A stretch of 64,000 nucleotides of DNA from an uncultured Ulvibacter sp. (GTDB lineage: Bacteria; Bacteroidota; Bacteroidia; Flavobacteriales; Flavobacteriaceae). A program made the position numbers and the translations under genes. Positions 1 to 8,927 of the stretch are shown here, in pieces. The notes beneath the pieces were generated by a model, which worked only from the letters and a program-made list of their open reading frames with translations, was not told the DNA's origin and did no database searches. The stretch lies in contig CALIAF010000031.1 of NCBI GenBank assembly GCA_938041335.1, forward strand, positions 157,231 through 221,230. The letters run 5' to 3'. The stretch's first letter is position 1; every line of letters starts with the position of its first letter.

Positions 1-294
1 CCTGCTGAAGTTAAAGTGCCTGAGGTAAAAATGACCGAAGTTGAAGCGTGGTATACCCTTCAAATTCCAGTCCGTCACGGACCTGCAGAATATTGGGGTC
101 TTCCAGGTCTTATTCTAGAAGTAAGTGCAGGTAATACTACCATGCTTTGTTCTAAAGTAATACTAAATCCTGAAGAGACACTTGAAATTGAGCCTTCAGA
201 TAAAGGAAAAGAAATTACTAAAAGTGAGTATCAGTCTACCATACAAATGAAAATGACCGAAATGAGGAATAATCGAGGAAGAAGAAGAAACTAG
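1..294 (+). CDS. GLPGLI family protein, C-terminal fragment
   Basis: The reading frame is open from the first base, so this is the 3' end of a gene that starts outside the window. About 97 residues are visible. They contain the sequence YWGLPGLILEV, which carries the motif that names the GLPGLI family of Bacteroidota. The tail is rich in charged residues and ends in RNNRGRRRN. Family members usually have a signal peptide and lie next to an outer-membrane barrel protein, as here, where the barrel gene follows after 43 bases on the same strand. The biochemical function of the family is not established. The family call rests on the motif and on the neighbour; the N-terminus cannot be judged. Confidence 0.85.
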   Translation, partial: PAEVKVPEVKMTEVEAWYTLQIPVRHGPAEYWGLPGLILEVSAGNTTMLCSKVILNPEETLEIEPSDKGKEITKSEYQSTIQMKMTEMRNNRGRRRN

Positions 295-337
295 CCTATC
301 CATCAGATTTTTTTAATCGCTCCCTAAATTACTTTAA

Positions 338-3052
338 ATGAAACACCTAGGTTGTATTGTTCTCCTCTTTTTTGTGAGCTTTTCTTATGGGCAAGTGAAA
401 CTTCAAGGTATCGTTAGTGATAGCCTTAACGTCCCTTTAGAATTAGCAAACGTAGTGGCTATAAATAAGACCACAAATGGCTTAGAGGCATATGGTGTTA
501 CTAATGAAAAAGGTAGCTATTCTCTGGATCTTGGAGAAAATGGAAGCTATAAAATACAGGTGAGCTATGTAGGGATGAAAACTTTTGAAGAACTCCTTGA
601 ATCTAAAGAAATTAATATCACTAAAAATTACACATTGTTTTTAGACAATGCTTTAGATGCCGTGGAGCTCACCTATGAGATGCCCGTTGTTGTAAGAGGC
701 GATACCATTGTTTATAACGCTGATTCCTTTAAAGACGGAACCGAAAGAAAGTTAGAAGATGTACTAGAAAATTTGCCTGGTGTAGAAATTAACGAAGATG
801 GACAGGTTGAAGTGGAGGGTAAGGTGGTAAATAAGTTGATGGTAAATGGAAAAGACTTTTTTGATGGAGACACTAAATTAGCGACCAAAAACATTCCTTC
901 AAATGCAGTTTCAAAAATTGAAGTACTCCGCAACTACTCGGAAGTGGGACAGATGAGTAGTGTAAGAAACAACCAAGATAATGTTGCTATTAACATTAAA
1001 CTTAAAGAAGGTAAAGAAAGTTTTTGGTTTGGCACAGTAACTGGAGGTGGAGGTTTTGCACCCGAAAATGAACTCTATTTATTACAACCTAAGCTATTCT
1101 ATTATAACCCTAAGTATAGCCTAAACTTTATTGGAGATCTAAATAATACGGGAGAAGCTGCACTTACACGCCGAGACATTAGAGGTTTTGGCGGAGGTTT
1201 TAGAGCCCCTAGCAGCAGCAGTGGGACAAGTATTAATTTAGGGGATAACAGTCTTAATTTTCTGACATCTCAAGCTAATGCCCTAGAAATTGAAAACAAA
1301 TTAGCTACTGGTAATTTTAGTTACTCTCCTAATGCTGCTTTAGATTTAAGTGGGTTTGCAATTTTTAATAGTAGTCGAATTCTTTCCAAAGAAATGAGAT
1401 TTGTACAATACACAAATCCAGATTTGAATATACCAGATGAACTCACTGAGCAGTCAAGTACAGAACGTTCTAATCAGGGTTTGCTAAAACTGAGTGCATC
1501 TTATCAACCCAACCCAAATAATCAATTAGATTATGATGTGTTGAGTCGCGTGTCAAATGATTCGCAAGACCAGAATATTTTTTCGTCTGTTATTGGTAAC
1601 ACAGCGCAGTTAGATGAAGTAACACCTTTTAGTATCAATCAAAATTTAAATTATTACTACACCTTAAACGAAACCAATATTTTTGCATTCGAAGCGCAGC
1701 ATTTAATTAAGAATGAAGATCCATTCTATAATGCACTTTTGGACAATGACCCCTTAAGTGAAGATGCTTTTGATACCACAGCAGATGCACTTGGACTAGA
1801 CACCTCGCTGAGCACCTATAATTTGGGTCAAAATAGAAGAATTAAGTCTAATCAGCTAGATGCAAAATTAGATTACTACAATATTCTTAATGCAAAAAGT
1901 AATGTGAATTTAACCCTTGGAACCATTTTAAGCAAACAAGAGTTTAATTCAAATATATTTCAGTTTTTAGATAATGGGTCTCAATTTGAACCAACACCAA
2001 CGTTTAATGATGGACGCGCAATCAATGACACAGAATATAATTTTAGTGACATTTACATGGGGGTTCATTACAGATTTAAAAGTGGAAAATTCACAGTAAC
2101 ACCTGGTTTTTCTTTGCACGCTTACGGCAATAGAAATACCCAGTTTGGAGAAACGTACGAAAATAATTTTTTTAGAATACTACCCGATTTTGAAACACGT
2201 ATTCAGTTTAAAAAAAGTGAAGCATTGACCCTGCGATATGATATGCGTAATCAATTTACAGACGTGACGCGTTTAGCGCAAGGTTTGGTTCTTAATGATT
2301 ATAACAGTCTTCAATTTGGATCACCAGATCTTCAAAATGCTTTGTCAAACAATGTAAGTTTGTTTTACAGTAGTTTTAATCTCTTTAATTATACAAATGT
2401 TTTTGCCAGAGCTTCTTATTCAAGCAATATAGATCAAATAAGAGGTTTAACAAATTTTGAAAATGTAATACAAACAAGTTCTTTTTTCAATTCTAATTTT
2501 GCCGATGAAAATGTAAATGTTTCGGGACGGGTGCAGCGTACCTTTGGTAAAATAAGGGCGAGTATAAATGCCGGTTTTAATTATAATAAAATCAATCAGT
2601 TTATTCAAGGAGAAAAGTCTCTCAACGAGGGGTATACCCAGACTTACACTCCAGGGATACGGACTAATTTTAAAATAGCACCTAATGTAAATTTTAGGTA
2701 CCGTTACAGCATTACAAATAATAACCAAGGAAGCCGAAAGACAACTTTTGTGACTAATGCTCCATCTATAGAGTTTGATGCTTATATTAAGAAACGGATT
2801 ACATTTCGTACCAATTACAGTTATACAAATCAAGATCTTGGTACAGGTGAATCACAGTCTTTTCAAAACTGGGATGCAACGCTTTCTTATAGAAAAGACA
2901 GAGATGCAAAATGGGAGTATGAAATAAAGGCAACCAATCTATTGAATATAGATTCTCAAGTAAGAAACAATGCAAATAACGTTTCCGTTTTTACTTCCGA
3001 GACGTTCATACAACCGCGTTTTTTAACGCTCCGATTTACCTATACATTGTAA
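338..3052 (+). CDS. Outer membrane beta-barrel protein (TonB receptor-like, carboxypeptidase-regulatory-like N-terminus)
   Basis: The 904-residue product starts with a signal peptide (hydrophobic core LGCIVLLFFVSFSYG, residues 4-18). A carboxypeptidase-regulatory-like fold follows (about 20-105, QGIVSDSLNVPLELANV), then a plug-like segment (about 115-230, with LEDVLENLPGVEINEDGQV and KIEVLRNYSEVG). A long beta-barrel rich in N, Y, F and alternating hydrophobic residues ends in FLTLRFTYTL, with the terminal aromatic/Leu pattern of outer-membrane proteins. No clear TonB box is seen, so it fits the 'outer membrane beta-barrel family' that accompanies GLPGLI proteins rather than a standard SusC. 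It probably forms a two-gene unit with the upstream GLPGLI gene. The substrate is unknown. Confidence 0.85.
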   Translation: MKHLGCIVLLFFVSFSYGQVKLQGIVSDSLNVPLELANVVAINKTTNGLEAYGVTNEKGSYSLDLGENGSYKIQVSYVGMKTFEELLESKEINITKNYTLFLDNALDAVELTYEMPVVVRGDTIVYNADSFKDGTERKLEDVLENLPGVEINEDGQVEVEGKVVNKLMVNGKDFFDGDTKLATKNIPSNAVSKIEVLRNYSEVGQMSSVRNNQDNVAINIKLKEGKESFWFGTVTGGGGFAPENELYLLQPKLFYYNPKYSLNFIGDLNNTGEAALTRRDIRGFGGGFRAPSSSSGTSINLGDNSLNFLTSQANALEIENKLATGNFSYSPNAALDLSGFAIFNSSRILSKEMRFVQYTNPDLNIPDELTEQSSTERSNQGLLKLSASYQPNPNNQLDYDVLSRVSNDSQDQNIFSSVIGNTAQLDEVTPFSINQNLNYYYTLNETNIFAFEAQHLIKNEDPFYNALLDNDPLSEDAFDTTADALGLDTSLSTYNLGQNRRIKSNQLDAKLDYYNILNAKSNVNLTLGTILSKQEFNSNIFQFLDNGSQFEPTPTFNDGRAINDTEYNFSDIYMGVHYRFKSGKFTVTPGFSLHAYGNRNTQFGETYENNFFRILPDFETRIQFKKSEALTLRYDMRNQFTDVTRLAQGLVLNDYNSLQFGSPDLQNALSNNVSLFYSSFNLFNYTNVFARASYSSNIDQIRGLTNFENVIQTSSFFNSNFADENVNVSGRVQRTFGKIRASINAGFNYNKINQFIQGEKSLNEGYTQTYTPGIRTNFKIAPNVNFRYRYSITNNNQGSRKTTFVTNAPSIEFDAYIKKRITFRTNYSYTNQDLGTGESQSFQNWDATLSYRKDRDAKWEYEIKATNLLNIDSQVRNNANNVSVFTSETFIQPRFLTLRFTYTL

Positions 3053-3130
3053 AAAGTTTTTTTCTTCACAATAGGTGATTACGCTTAACAAAGAAGTGAT
3101 TAATATAGCTTTAGTGTTTTTAAATCAATC

Positions 3131-3592
3131 TTAAATGACCACCAATATTTTGGTATTTTTATTTTGAAATGCTCTGAATTGGTTTTTTAGCTTTTCAGAA
3201 AAATTATTTCCTTCTATACAAATCATCCTTAGATGGGGTGCATTTCTTATCCAATTTAAAATTTCTATTCCACCTTTATCTCCAATTCCGCAGTGGACTA
3301 GGCCAATTTCTCTTATTGATTCCGGAAGACTATTAAATAATACCGTTGCACCTACATCTCCAAGTAAATGATTGTAGCTAAAGCTTATAGATTTTAGATG
3401 CTGGGTTTCATTATCTTTTTCTAGTTTAAGAACCTTAGCGATAGTAATAATATTCTTCTGTTTTAAATTTAATGCTCTAAGATGTAGTGTATTTTTTTGA
3501 GCGCTATTATCGAGAAGGGCATTGGCTTTTTGTATTAATTCTGGGTGTTCAGTATCTTTTAAAATGGCTGCTATTTTTTCATTGAATACCAT
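3131..3592 (-). CDS. Small leucine-rich-repeat-like protein of unknown function
   Basis: This 153-residue protein has no signal peptide or membrane segment. Its middle and C-terminal parts show ribonuclease-inhibitor-like LRR spacing: LRALNLKQKNI, LKSISFSYNHLLGD, IREIGLVHCGIGDKG and LRMICIEGNNFSE each carry the LxxLxLxxN-type core. It looks like a cytoplasmic solenoid of three to four repeats. It lies 18 bases downstream of the DUF3810 gene on the same strand and is probably cotranscribed, with convergent transcription from the left-hand barrel gene. No enzymatic domain is visible. Only the repeat pattern is supported. Confidence 0.6.
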   Translation of the reverse strand: MVFNEKIAAILKDTEHPELIQKANALLDNSAQKNTLHLRALNLKQKNIITIAKVLKLEKDNETQHLKSISFSYNHLLGDVGATVLFNSLPESIREIGLVHCGIGDKGGIEILNWIRNAPHLRMICIEGNNFSEKLKNQFRAFQNKNTKILVVI

Positions 3593-3610
3593 ATAAGTTT
3601 TAATTGTTTT

Positions 3611-4681
3611 TTAAAGCTCCTTATCTTCAAAATAATTAATCACTAGCGCCACCATATAGCTATAACTTTTAATCCCGCCACGTACATTATTTGCTTGTAG
3701 ATAGCCATCATAAAAGTATTTAGAAAGATCTTCAAGCGGGTTTTCATAACTATTCCAAAAATCACGCATTTCTTTATAGCTGGCAAGAATACCGGGGTTA
3801 ATGGTGCAAATTAATTCATGATATGTGTCCATGTCCCGTCTGGCAATTTCATTTACTAAATAGCGCAAAGCAAAAATATAGCCTGAGTACTGTATAAAAG
3901 CATCGTCATTATTTGTTGTGGCAAGGGTTGCGATAAAGTTGGCTTCGTTTTCTGCGGCATAACCTATCTGGTGCGCGATCTCGTGGCTGCTTACCACAGG
4001 AAACTTATAGGTTTTAATTAGATTATTCACCTGTGCCTCATTAGAAAATGGATTGAGATAGCCACTATATCCCATAATAGTTAATCCTAAACTCCAGCCA
4101 CTTTTTTTAAGACTTACAGGTGTATAAGTAAGCATTGGAAATTCTTCTTGTATGTTGTCATACCCATTTTTAGTACGATCAAAAATTTCTTTTTGCGAAT
4201 AGGGAAGGTCAATCTTTACAGAATCTGAATAGCCAAGTTCGCGATGCATTTCGTTGGCTTTTTTCACAAAACGTTCTGTCATTGTAATTAGCTCTGCAGT
4301 CGTATATTCATTTTCAATACCTATAGAAGTATGTAAAGGCATTCTGTAATAATTGAAACCCCAAAGCATATGAAAAAGAAAATAAACAAGGCTCACACTT
4401 GCTGCAATGTCTAGCACAAACTTGAGCGGTTCTCGCCGTAATCGTCGTATGTTTTTATACATCCATCGCAATGCATAAATGGTAACCAGTGTATAAAACA
4501 CATCGCCCACAGAAAAAGGAACCCAACCAAAAAGAAATCTTGATGCTTTTGATATTACAGGATAAATACCCAGACTGTAATAGGTTTCTACAGTTTGAGG
4601 AAAGTGTTTTAATATTTGTAAAAAACCAATCTGAACAAAAAGTAAAATAGATAATATGAGCGCTGTTTTATGTTTTTTCAT
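3611..4681 (-). CDS. DUF3810 family membrane protein with metallopeptidase-like motif
   Basis: The 356-residue product has three hydrophobic segments near the N-terminus (residues about 5-23, 50-68 and 90-112). These are followed by a soluble domain containing HEIAHQIGYAAENEANF, an HExxH motif with a downstream ExEAN stretch, as in zinc metallopeptidases with a Glu third ligand. This arrangement matches the DUF3810 family, which is common in Bacteroidota and has no established function. The soluble part should lie on the periplasmic side or be membrane-anchored. The motif suggests peptidase activity, but this is inference. The start ATG is followed by KKHKTALILS, a normal start for a membrane protein. 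Confidence 0.8.
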   Translation of the reverse strand: MKKHKTALILSILLFVQIGFLQILKHFPQTVETYYSLGIYPVISKASRFLFGWVPFSVGDVFYTLVTIYALRWMYKNIRRLRREPLKFVLDIAASVSLVYFLFHMLWGFNYYRMPLHTSIGIENEYTTAELITMTERFVKKANEMHRELGYSDSVKIDLPYSQKEIFDRTKNGYDNIQEEFPMLTYTPVSLKKSGWSLGLTIMGYSGYLNPFSNEAQVNNLIKTYKFPVVSSHEIAHQIGYAAENEANFIATLATTNNDDAFIQYSGYIFALRYLVNEIARRDMDTYHELICTINPGILASYKEMRDFWNSYENPLEDLSKYFYDGYLQANNVRGGIKSYSYMVALVINYFEDKEL

Positions 4682-4765
4682 TTTTCAATAATCATTATTC
4701 TAATGATTATACTTTTTCTCTTAGGATTCATTTGTAATAATTCTGATAAAAATACTAAACATGTT

Positions 4766-4773
4766 TAACTTTG
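4766..4773 (+). promoter_or_regulatory. Putative -7 promoter element (TAACTTTG) for pepD
   Basis: TAACTTTG is an exact match to the Bacteroidota -7 consensus TAnnTTTG and lies 41 bases before the pepD start. No convincing -33 TTG box is seen at the usual distance, so this is a motif match only. Confidence 0.45.
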
Positions 4774-4814
4774 TTCCATATAAAGGACGATATCAATAAC
4801 ATTAAAATAAACCA

Positions 4815-6275
4815 ATGAACGAAGCCATACGTAACCTCGAACCTAAAGAACTCTGGAATAAATTTGCAGACCTTAATGCCGTACCACGACCTTCAAAGAA
4901 AGAGGAACGTGTAATACAGTTTATGATGGACTTCGGAAATAATCTGGGTTTAAAAACCATTAAAGATGAAGTAGGTAATGTGATTATTTGTAAACCAGCC
5001 ACAGCAGGTCTTGAAAATAGGAAGAAAGTAGTGATGCAGTCGCATTTAGATATGGTGCACCAAAAGAATAATGACACCGAATTTGATTTTGATACTCAAG
5101 GTATCGAGATGCATATAGATGGAGATTGGGTACGTGCAAAAGGGACAACGCTAGGTGCTGATAATGGGCTAGGAGTAGCCACCATAATGGCAATATTAGA
5201 AAGTAAAACAATAGAACACCCCGCACTAGAGGCATTATTCACTATTGACGAGGAAACTGGGATGACAGGGGCAATGGGTTTAAAAGGTGGTGTGCTTACT
5301 GGAGATATCTTACTCAATCTGGATACAGAAGAAGATGATGAGATAGGTGTAGGTTGTGCTGGTGGTGTTGATGTCACTGCAACAAGAGATTATGAAGAAG
5401 TGGCGGCACCTAATGATGCGCAAACATATACTATTACTGTAAAAGGCTTACATGGTGGTCATAGTGGTATGGACATTATTAAAGGTTTGGGTAATGCAAA
5501 TAAAATGATGAATAGAGTTTTATATGCCTGTAAAGATGTCATTCATATTTCGGCATTAAAAGGAGGGAGTTTGCGTAACGCCATCCCCAGAGAAAGTGTT
5601 TGTCAGGTAGTTGTGTCAAACAACAATGCAGCTGCTTTTACTGCAGCTGTAAAAAGTATGGAGACTTTAATCAAGCAAGAATACAACACGCTAGAGCCCA
5701 ATCTAGAAGTTGAAATTGAAGATGCAGCAGCGGTAAATAAGATGATGAGCGCAGATGCTCAAACTGCTTTACTCCAAATGATTTATGGAGCGCATAATGG
5801 AGTGTACCGCATGAGTCCTGCCATTGAAGATCTTGTAGAAACTTCAAATAATATTGCAAAAATTACAGTAGCTAATGGAAAACTAAGCATAGAATGTTTA
5901 ACACGATCTTCTGTAGAATCTTCTAGAGATGATCTAGCAAATACGTTAACGGCAGTATTTTCTTTAGGTGGTTGTAATGTAACTACTTCTGGGAAGTATC
6001 CTGGTTGGGCACCAAATATGGACAGCCCAATCTTAAAGGTAATGGAAGCATTGTACACGAAGATAAATAACGAGAAGCCACACGTTGCTGCATGTCATGC
6101 AGGATTAGAATGTGGTATTCTAGGACAGAACTATCCAGAGATGGATATGATATCTTTTGGTCCAACTATTAAAGGAGCACACTCGCCAGATGAGCGTGCT
6201 AGTATTTCTTCTGCACAGAAATATTGGCAATTTGTCATCGAAATATTAAAAAACATACCAGTCAAAGCGGCTTAA
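4815..6275 (+). CDS. pepD: Aminoacyl-histidine dipeptidase / cytosol non-specific dipeptidase (M20)
   Basis: This 486-residue enzyme has the usual PepD length and begins with the characteristic LEPKELWNKFADLNAVPRPS. The metal and catalytic motifs of M20C peptidases are present: QSHLDMVHQK (first zinc ligand His and catalytic Asp), GADNGLGVA (bridging Asp) and DEETGMTGA (catalytic Glu followed by a metal-ligand Glu). A lid domain (KGLHGGHSGMDI) and a late HAGLECG segment are also typical. It hydrolyses dipeptides, including Xaa-His, in the cytoplasm using two divalent metals. There is no signal peptide. It is monocistronic, with its own -7 element upstream and a separate gene after 99 bases. 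Confidence 0.95.
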   Translation: MNEAIRNLEPKELWNKFADLNAVPRPSKKEERVIQFMMDFGNNLGLKTIKDEVGNVIICKPATAGLENRKKVVMQSHLDMVHQKNNDTEFDFDTQGIEMHIDGDWVRAKGTTLGADNGLGVATIMAILESKTIEHPALEALFTIDEETGMTGAMGLKGGVLTGDILLNLDTEEDDEIGVGCAGGVDVTATRDYEEVAAPNDAQTYTITVKGLHGGHSGMDIIKGLGNANKMMNRVLYACKDVIHISALKGGSLRNAIPRESVCQVVVSNNNAAAFTAAVKSMETLIKQEYNTLEPNLEVEIEDAAAVNKMMSADAQTALLQMIYGAHNGVYRMSPAIEDLVETSNNIAKITVANGKLSIECLTRSSVESSRDDLANTLTAVFSLGGCNVTTSGKYPGWAPNMDSPILKVMEALYTKINNEKPHVAACHAGLECGILGQNYPEMDMISFGPTIKGAHSPDERASISSAQKYWQFVIEILKNIPVKAA

Positions 6276-6374
6276 ATGATGCGATTATTTTTTGGCATAG
6301 ATTATGCTAAAAGCATACTGGTTATTTATAACTTTAACACAAATTAATTTTTAACAAAAACAAACAACAAAACC

Positions 6375-6872
6375 ATGGGATTATTTACATTTATTAAAGA
6401 CGCAGGAGCAAAAATTTTTGGCGGTAAAACATCATCAGAAAAAGCAGCAGAAGCAAGTGCAATCGAGGCAGCTAGAGAAGCGGCAGAAGATAGAGCAGCA
6501 GAACAACATTTATTTGATACTATTGGCTCATTAGGGTTTGAAGTAGAAAATTTATGCATCTCTATCGAGGATGACAAAGCGACTATTTCTGGTAAAGCAG
6601 CAAACCAAGAGACTAAAGAAAAAGTGATGCTAGTAGTAGGAAATTCAAATGGTATTGCTTTAGTAGACGATAATATGGAAGTAGAAATACAAGCGCCAGA
6701 GGCTACATACCATACCGTAGTAAGTGGAGATACTTTAGGTAAAATTGCAAAAGCAGTGTATGGTAATGCAATGAAGTATCCAGTTATTTTTGAAGCAAAC
6801 AGACCAATGCTAGAGCACCCAGATAAAATTTATGTAGGTCAGGTATTACGTATTCCAGCTTTAGATAGCTAG
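6375..6872 (+). CDS. kbp: BON-LysM protein, Kbp-like potassium-binding protein
   Basis: The 165-residue protein has no signal peptide and starts MGLFTFIKDAGAKIFG, closely like the start of E. coli Kbp/YgaU. An Ala/Glu-rich helix (about 20-50) precedes a BON domain (about 55-110, with SIEDDKATISGKA and GNSNGIALVDDN). A C-terminal LysM domain follows (about 115-162, TYHTVVSGDTLGKIAK and KIYVGQVLRIP). E. coli Kbp is a cytoplasmic K+ sensor or buffer; the same order of domains and near-family length support this call. The extra Ala-rich helix makes it slightly longer than the enterobacterial form. A strong terminator follows 19 bases after the stop. Confidence 0.85.
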   Translation: MGLFTFIKDAGAKIFGGKTSSEKAAEASAIEAAREAAEDRAAEQHLFDTIGSLGFEVENLCISIEDDKATISGKAANQETKEKVMLVVGNSNGIALVDDNMEVEIQAPEATYHTVVSGDTLGKIAKAVYGNAMKYPVIFEANRPMLEHPDKIYVGQVLRIPALDS

Positions 6873-6891
6873 GATAATGCGATTTCAAAAT

Positions 6892-6929
6892 AAAAAAAGT
6901 AGCAACGAATTTACGTTGCTACTTTTTTT
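6892..6929. terminator. Bidirectional rho-independent terminator between kbp and purB
   Basis: The arms AGTAGCAACG and CGTTGCTACT are separated by AATTTA and flanked by a run of A on the left and a run of T on the right. The hairpin can therefore stop kbp transcription rightward and purB transcription leftward. Confidence 0.9.
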
Positions 6930-6945
6930 ATTTTTCAGCTATAAG

Positions 6946-8289
6946 CTAAATTCCTGTATAATTAGCTGGCGTCACCGCTCGCATTTCTGCTTTTACTGCT
7001 TCTGAAACATCAAGGGTTTCAATGAAGTTAGCAATAGAAGTCTGATTGATAGCTTCATTAGTTCTAGTAAGCCCTTTTAATGCTTCATAAGCGTTAGGAT
7101 ACCCCTCTCTTCTTAAAATGGTTTGTATCGCCTCTGCAACTACAGCCCAATTGTTTTCTAAGTCTTCTTTAAACTTGGATTCGTTTAATAATAATTTACT
7201 AAGTCCTTTTAAGGTAGATTGAAACGCAATTAAAGTATGACCAATAGGTACTCCAATATTTCGCAACACCGTGCTATCTGTTAGATCACGTTGTAATCTA
7301 CTCACGGGTAGTTTTTCTGAAAGGTGCGTAAATATGGCATTGGCTATTCCTATGTTTCCTTCACTATTTTCAAAATCTATAGGATTTACTTTATGCGGCA
7401 TCGCAGAAGACCCTACTTCGCCAGCCTTAATTTTTTGTTTGAAATACTCCATAGAAACATAGGTCCAGATGTCTCTGTCAAGATCTAGGATAATAGTATT
7501 AATACGTTTTAGACAATCAAATAGGGCTGCCATATGATCGTAATGCTCAATCTGAGTAGTAGGGAAGGAGTGGTGTAAGCCTAAAGTTCCTTGTACAAAT
7601 TCAGATCCAAAAGCCTTCCAGTCTATGGCTGGGTATGCGACCTTGTGTGCATTGAAGTTACCCGTAGCACCGCCAAATTTCGCTGCACTCTTTATGTTAT
7701 TCAATAAATCAAACTGCTCGTCAAGTCTGGTTACAAAAACTTGTATTTCTTTACCCAATCGCGTTGGCGAAGCTGGCTGTCCATGGGTGCGTGCTAGCAT
7801 AGAAATAGCTGCCCAATCTTCGGCAAGGCTGCTTAGCTTTTCTTTGAGTTCAAAGTATAGCGGCACGTATACTTCGTTCATTGCTTCTTTGAGAGAAAGC
7901 GGTATCGCTGTGTTGTTAATGTCTTGAGATGTAAGTCCGAAATGGATAAATTCTTTGTATTTCTGAAGTGATAATCCATCAAACTTTTCTTTGATAAAAT
8001 ATTCAACCGCTTTCACATCGTGATTGGTTACTTTTTCGATGTCCTTAATTTTTTGGGCATCATCACTGGTAAAATCGGTATATAATTTCCGAAGTGCAGG
8101 AAATAGCGATGTATCAAAATCACTTAACTGAGGTAATGGGATAAGAACCAAAGCAATAAAATATTCAACCTCTACTTGGACTCTATACTTAATAAGGGCT
8201 TCTTCAGAGAAGAATGGGATTAACGATGCAGTTTTAGATGCGTATCTTCCGTCAATGGGTGAGATTGCTTGTAATGCTTGATGGCTCAT
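6946..8289 (-). CDS. purB: Adenylosuccinate lyase
   Basis: The 447-residue enzyme begins with QAISPIDGRYASKT, typical of PurB, and carries the fumarase/aspartase superfamily signature GSSAMPHKVNPIDFENSEGN on the flexible catalytic loop. The active-site segments TSQDINNTA and MLARTHGQPASPTRLGKE are also present. It cleaves adenylosuccinate to AMP and SAICAR to AICAR in purine synthesis. The length and the PIDGRY start put it in the E. coli-like PurB subgroup. It appears to be a single-gene unit, with a -7 element just upstream and the shared terminator downstream. Confidence 0.96.
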   Translation of the reverse strand: MSHQALQAISPIDGRYASKTASLIPFFSEEALIKYRVQVEVEYFIALVLIPLPQLSDFDTSLFPALRKLYTDFTSDDAQKIKDIEKVTNHDVKAVEYFIKEKFDGLSLQKYKEFIHFGLTSQDINNTAIPLSLKEAMNEVYVPLYFELKEKLSSLAEDWAAISMLARTHGQPASPTRLGKEIQVFVTRLDEQFDLLNNIKSAAKFGGATGNFNAHKVAYPAIDWKAFGSEFVQGTLGLHHSFPTTQIEHYDHMAALFDCLKRINTIILDLDRDIWTYVSMEYFKQKIKAGEVGSSAMPHKVNPIDFENSEGNIGIANAIFTHLSEKLPVSRLQRDLTDSTVLRNIGVPIGHTLIAFQSTLKGLSKLLLNESKFKEDLENNWAVVAEAIQTILRREGYPNAYEALKGLTRTNEAINQTSIANFIETLDVSEAVKAEMRAVTPANYTGI

Positions 8290-8312
8290 AATTGCTTAAA
8301 ATTTGAAAGACG

Positions 8313-8320
8313 CAAAGATA
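8313..8320 (-). promoter_or_regulatory. Putative -7 promoter element (TATCTTTG) for purB
   Basis: On the reverse strand the bases read TATCTTTG, an exact TAnnTTTG match, 23 bases before the purB start. The same octamer occurs before the DHBP synthase gene. No clear -33 box was found. Confidence 0.5.
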
Positions 8321-8520
8321 CGGAATACTCTTAAGTACTCGTGCAGGGTTTTATTGGAATTACTGAAACGGTTATTTATGAGGTGTTTTTTGCGGATGGT
8401 CGAAAAATCGGTCTATATCCGACCTGAGAAGAAATCTTATGCGAAAATTAACATTTAGATTTAATAATAAATACTATATTTATGACGTTAAATAAAACAA
8501 TAACCTAAATTATAATTACA

Positions 8521-8853
8521 ATGAGCGAAACAAGCGAAAAATTAGCAAAACTAAAAGCAACTTCATTAGCACAATTAAAAGAATGTGGTGTAACTAAAGT
8601 GGATAATGATCAGTTAGATGATTATGTAAATAGATTACGTACTATGGTAGGTAATAGAGATGCACTTTTAGTATCTGGAACTGACAAAGCAGAATTAGAA
8701 ACAGTTTACAGAAACTTCGTAGTAAAGAAGTTAGGAGTAGATAATAAGGATAAAGGAATGAAAGCTATAAATGATGTAGCTAGTAAGATGTCTGGAATTA
8801 AGCAAAAAAGCCGTCCAGCATTTTATTACATGGTAGCACAAGAGCTTAAATAA
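8521..8853 (+). CDS. DUF2853 family protein
   Basis: This 110-residue, helix-rich protein is highly charged, with no signal peptide and no membrane segment. The segments GNRDALLVSGTDKAELETVYRNF, with VVKKLGV and SRPAFYYMVAQELK at the end, match the DUF2853 pattern (DKxELExVxxNFLxKKLG and a C-terminal FYYLL helix). The family is small, widespread in Proteobacteria and Bacteroidota, and has no assigned function. It is monocistronic: its leader lies in a divergent region shared with purB and a strong terminator follows. It is probably a cytoplasmic protein. Confidence 0.8.
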   Translation: MSETSEKLAKLKATSLAQLKECGVTKVDNDQLDDYVNRLRTMVGNRDALLVSGTDKAELETVYRNFVVKKLGVDNKDKGMKAINDVASKMSGIKQKSRPAFYYMVAQELK

Positions 8854-8876
8854 GCCGTTGCCATTTTAAAGTATTG

Positions 8877-8904
8877 AAAAAGCCCACTTGAAGTGGGCTT
8901 TTTT
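8877..8904. terminator. Bidirectional terminator between the DUF2853 gene and ribB
   Basis: The hairpin AGCCCAC-TTGAA-GTGGGCT is followed by six T on the right and preceded by five A on the left. It lies between two convergent genes. Confidence 0.9.
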
Positions 8905-8927
8905 AATGTTAAAAAATTGGTACTCTT

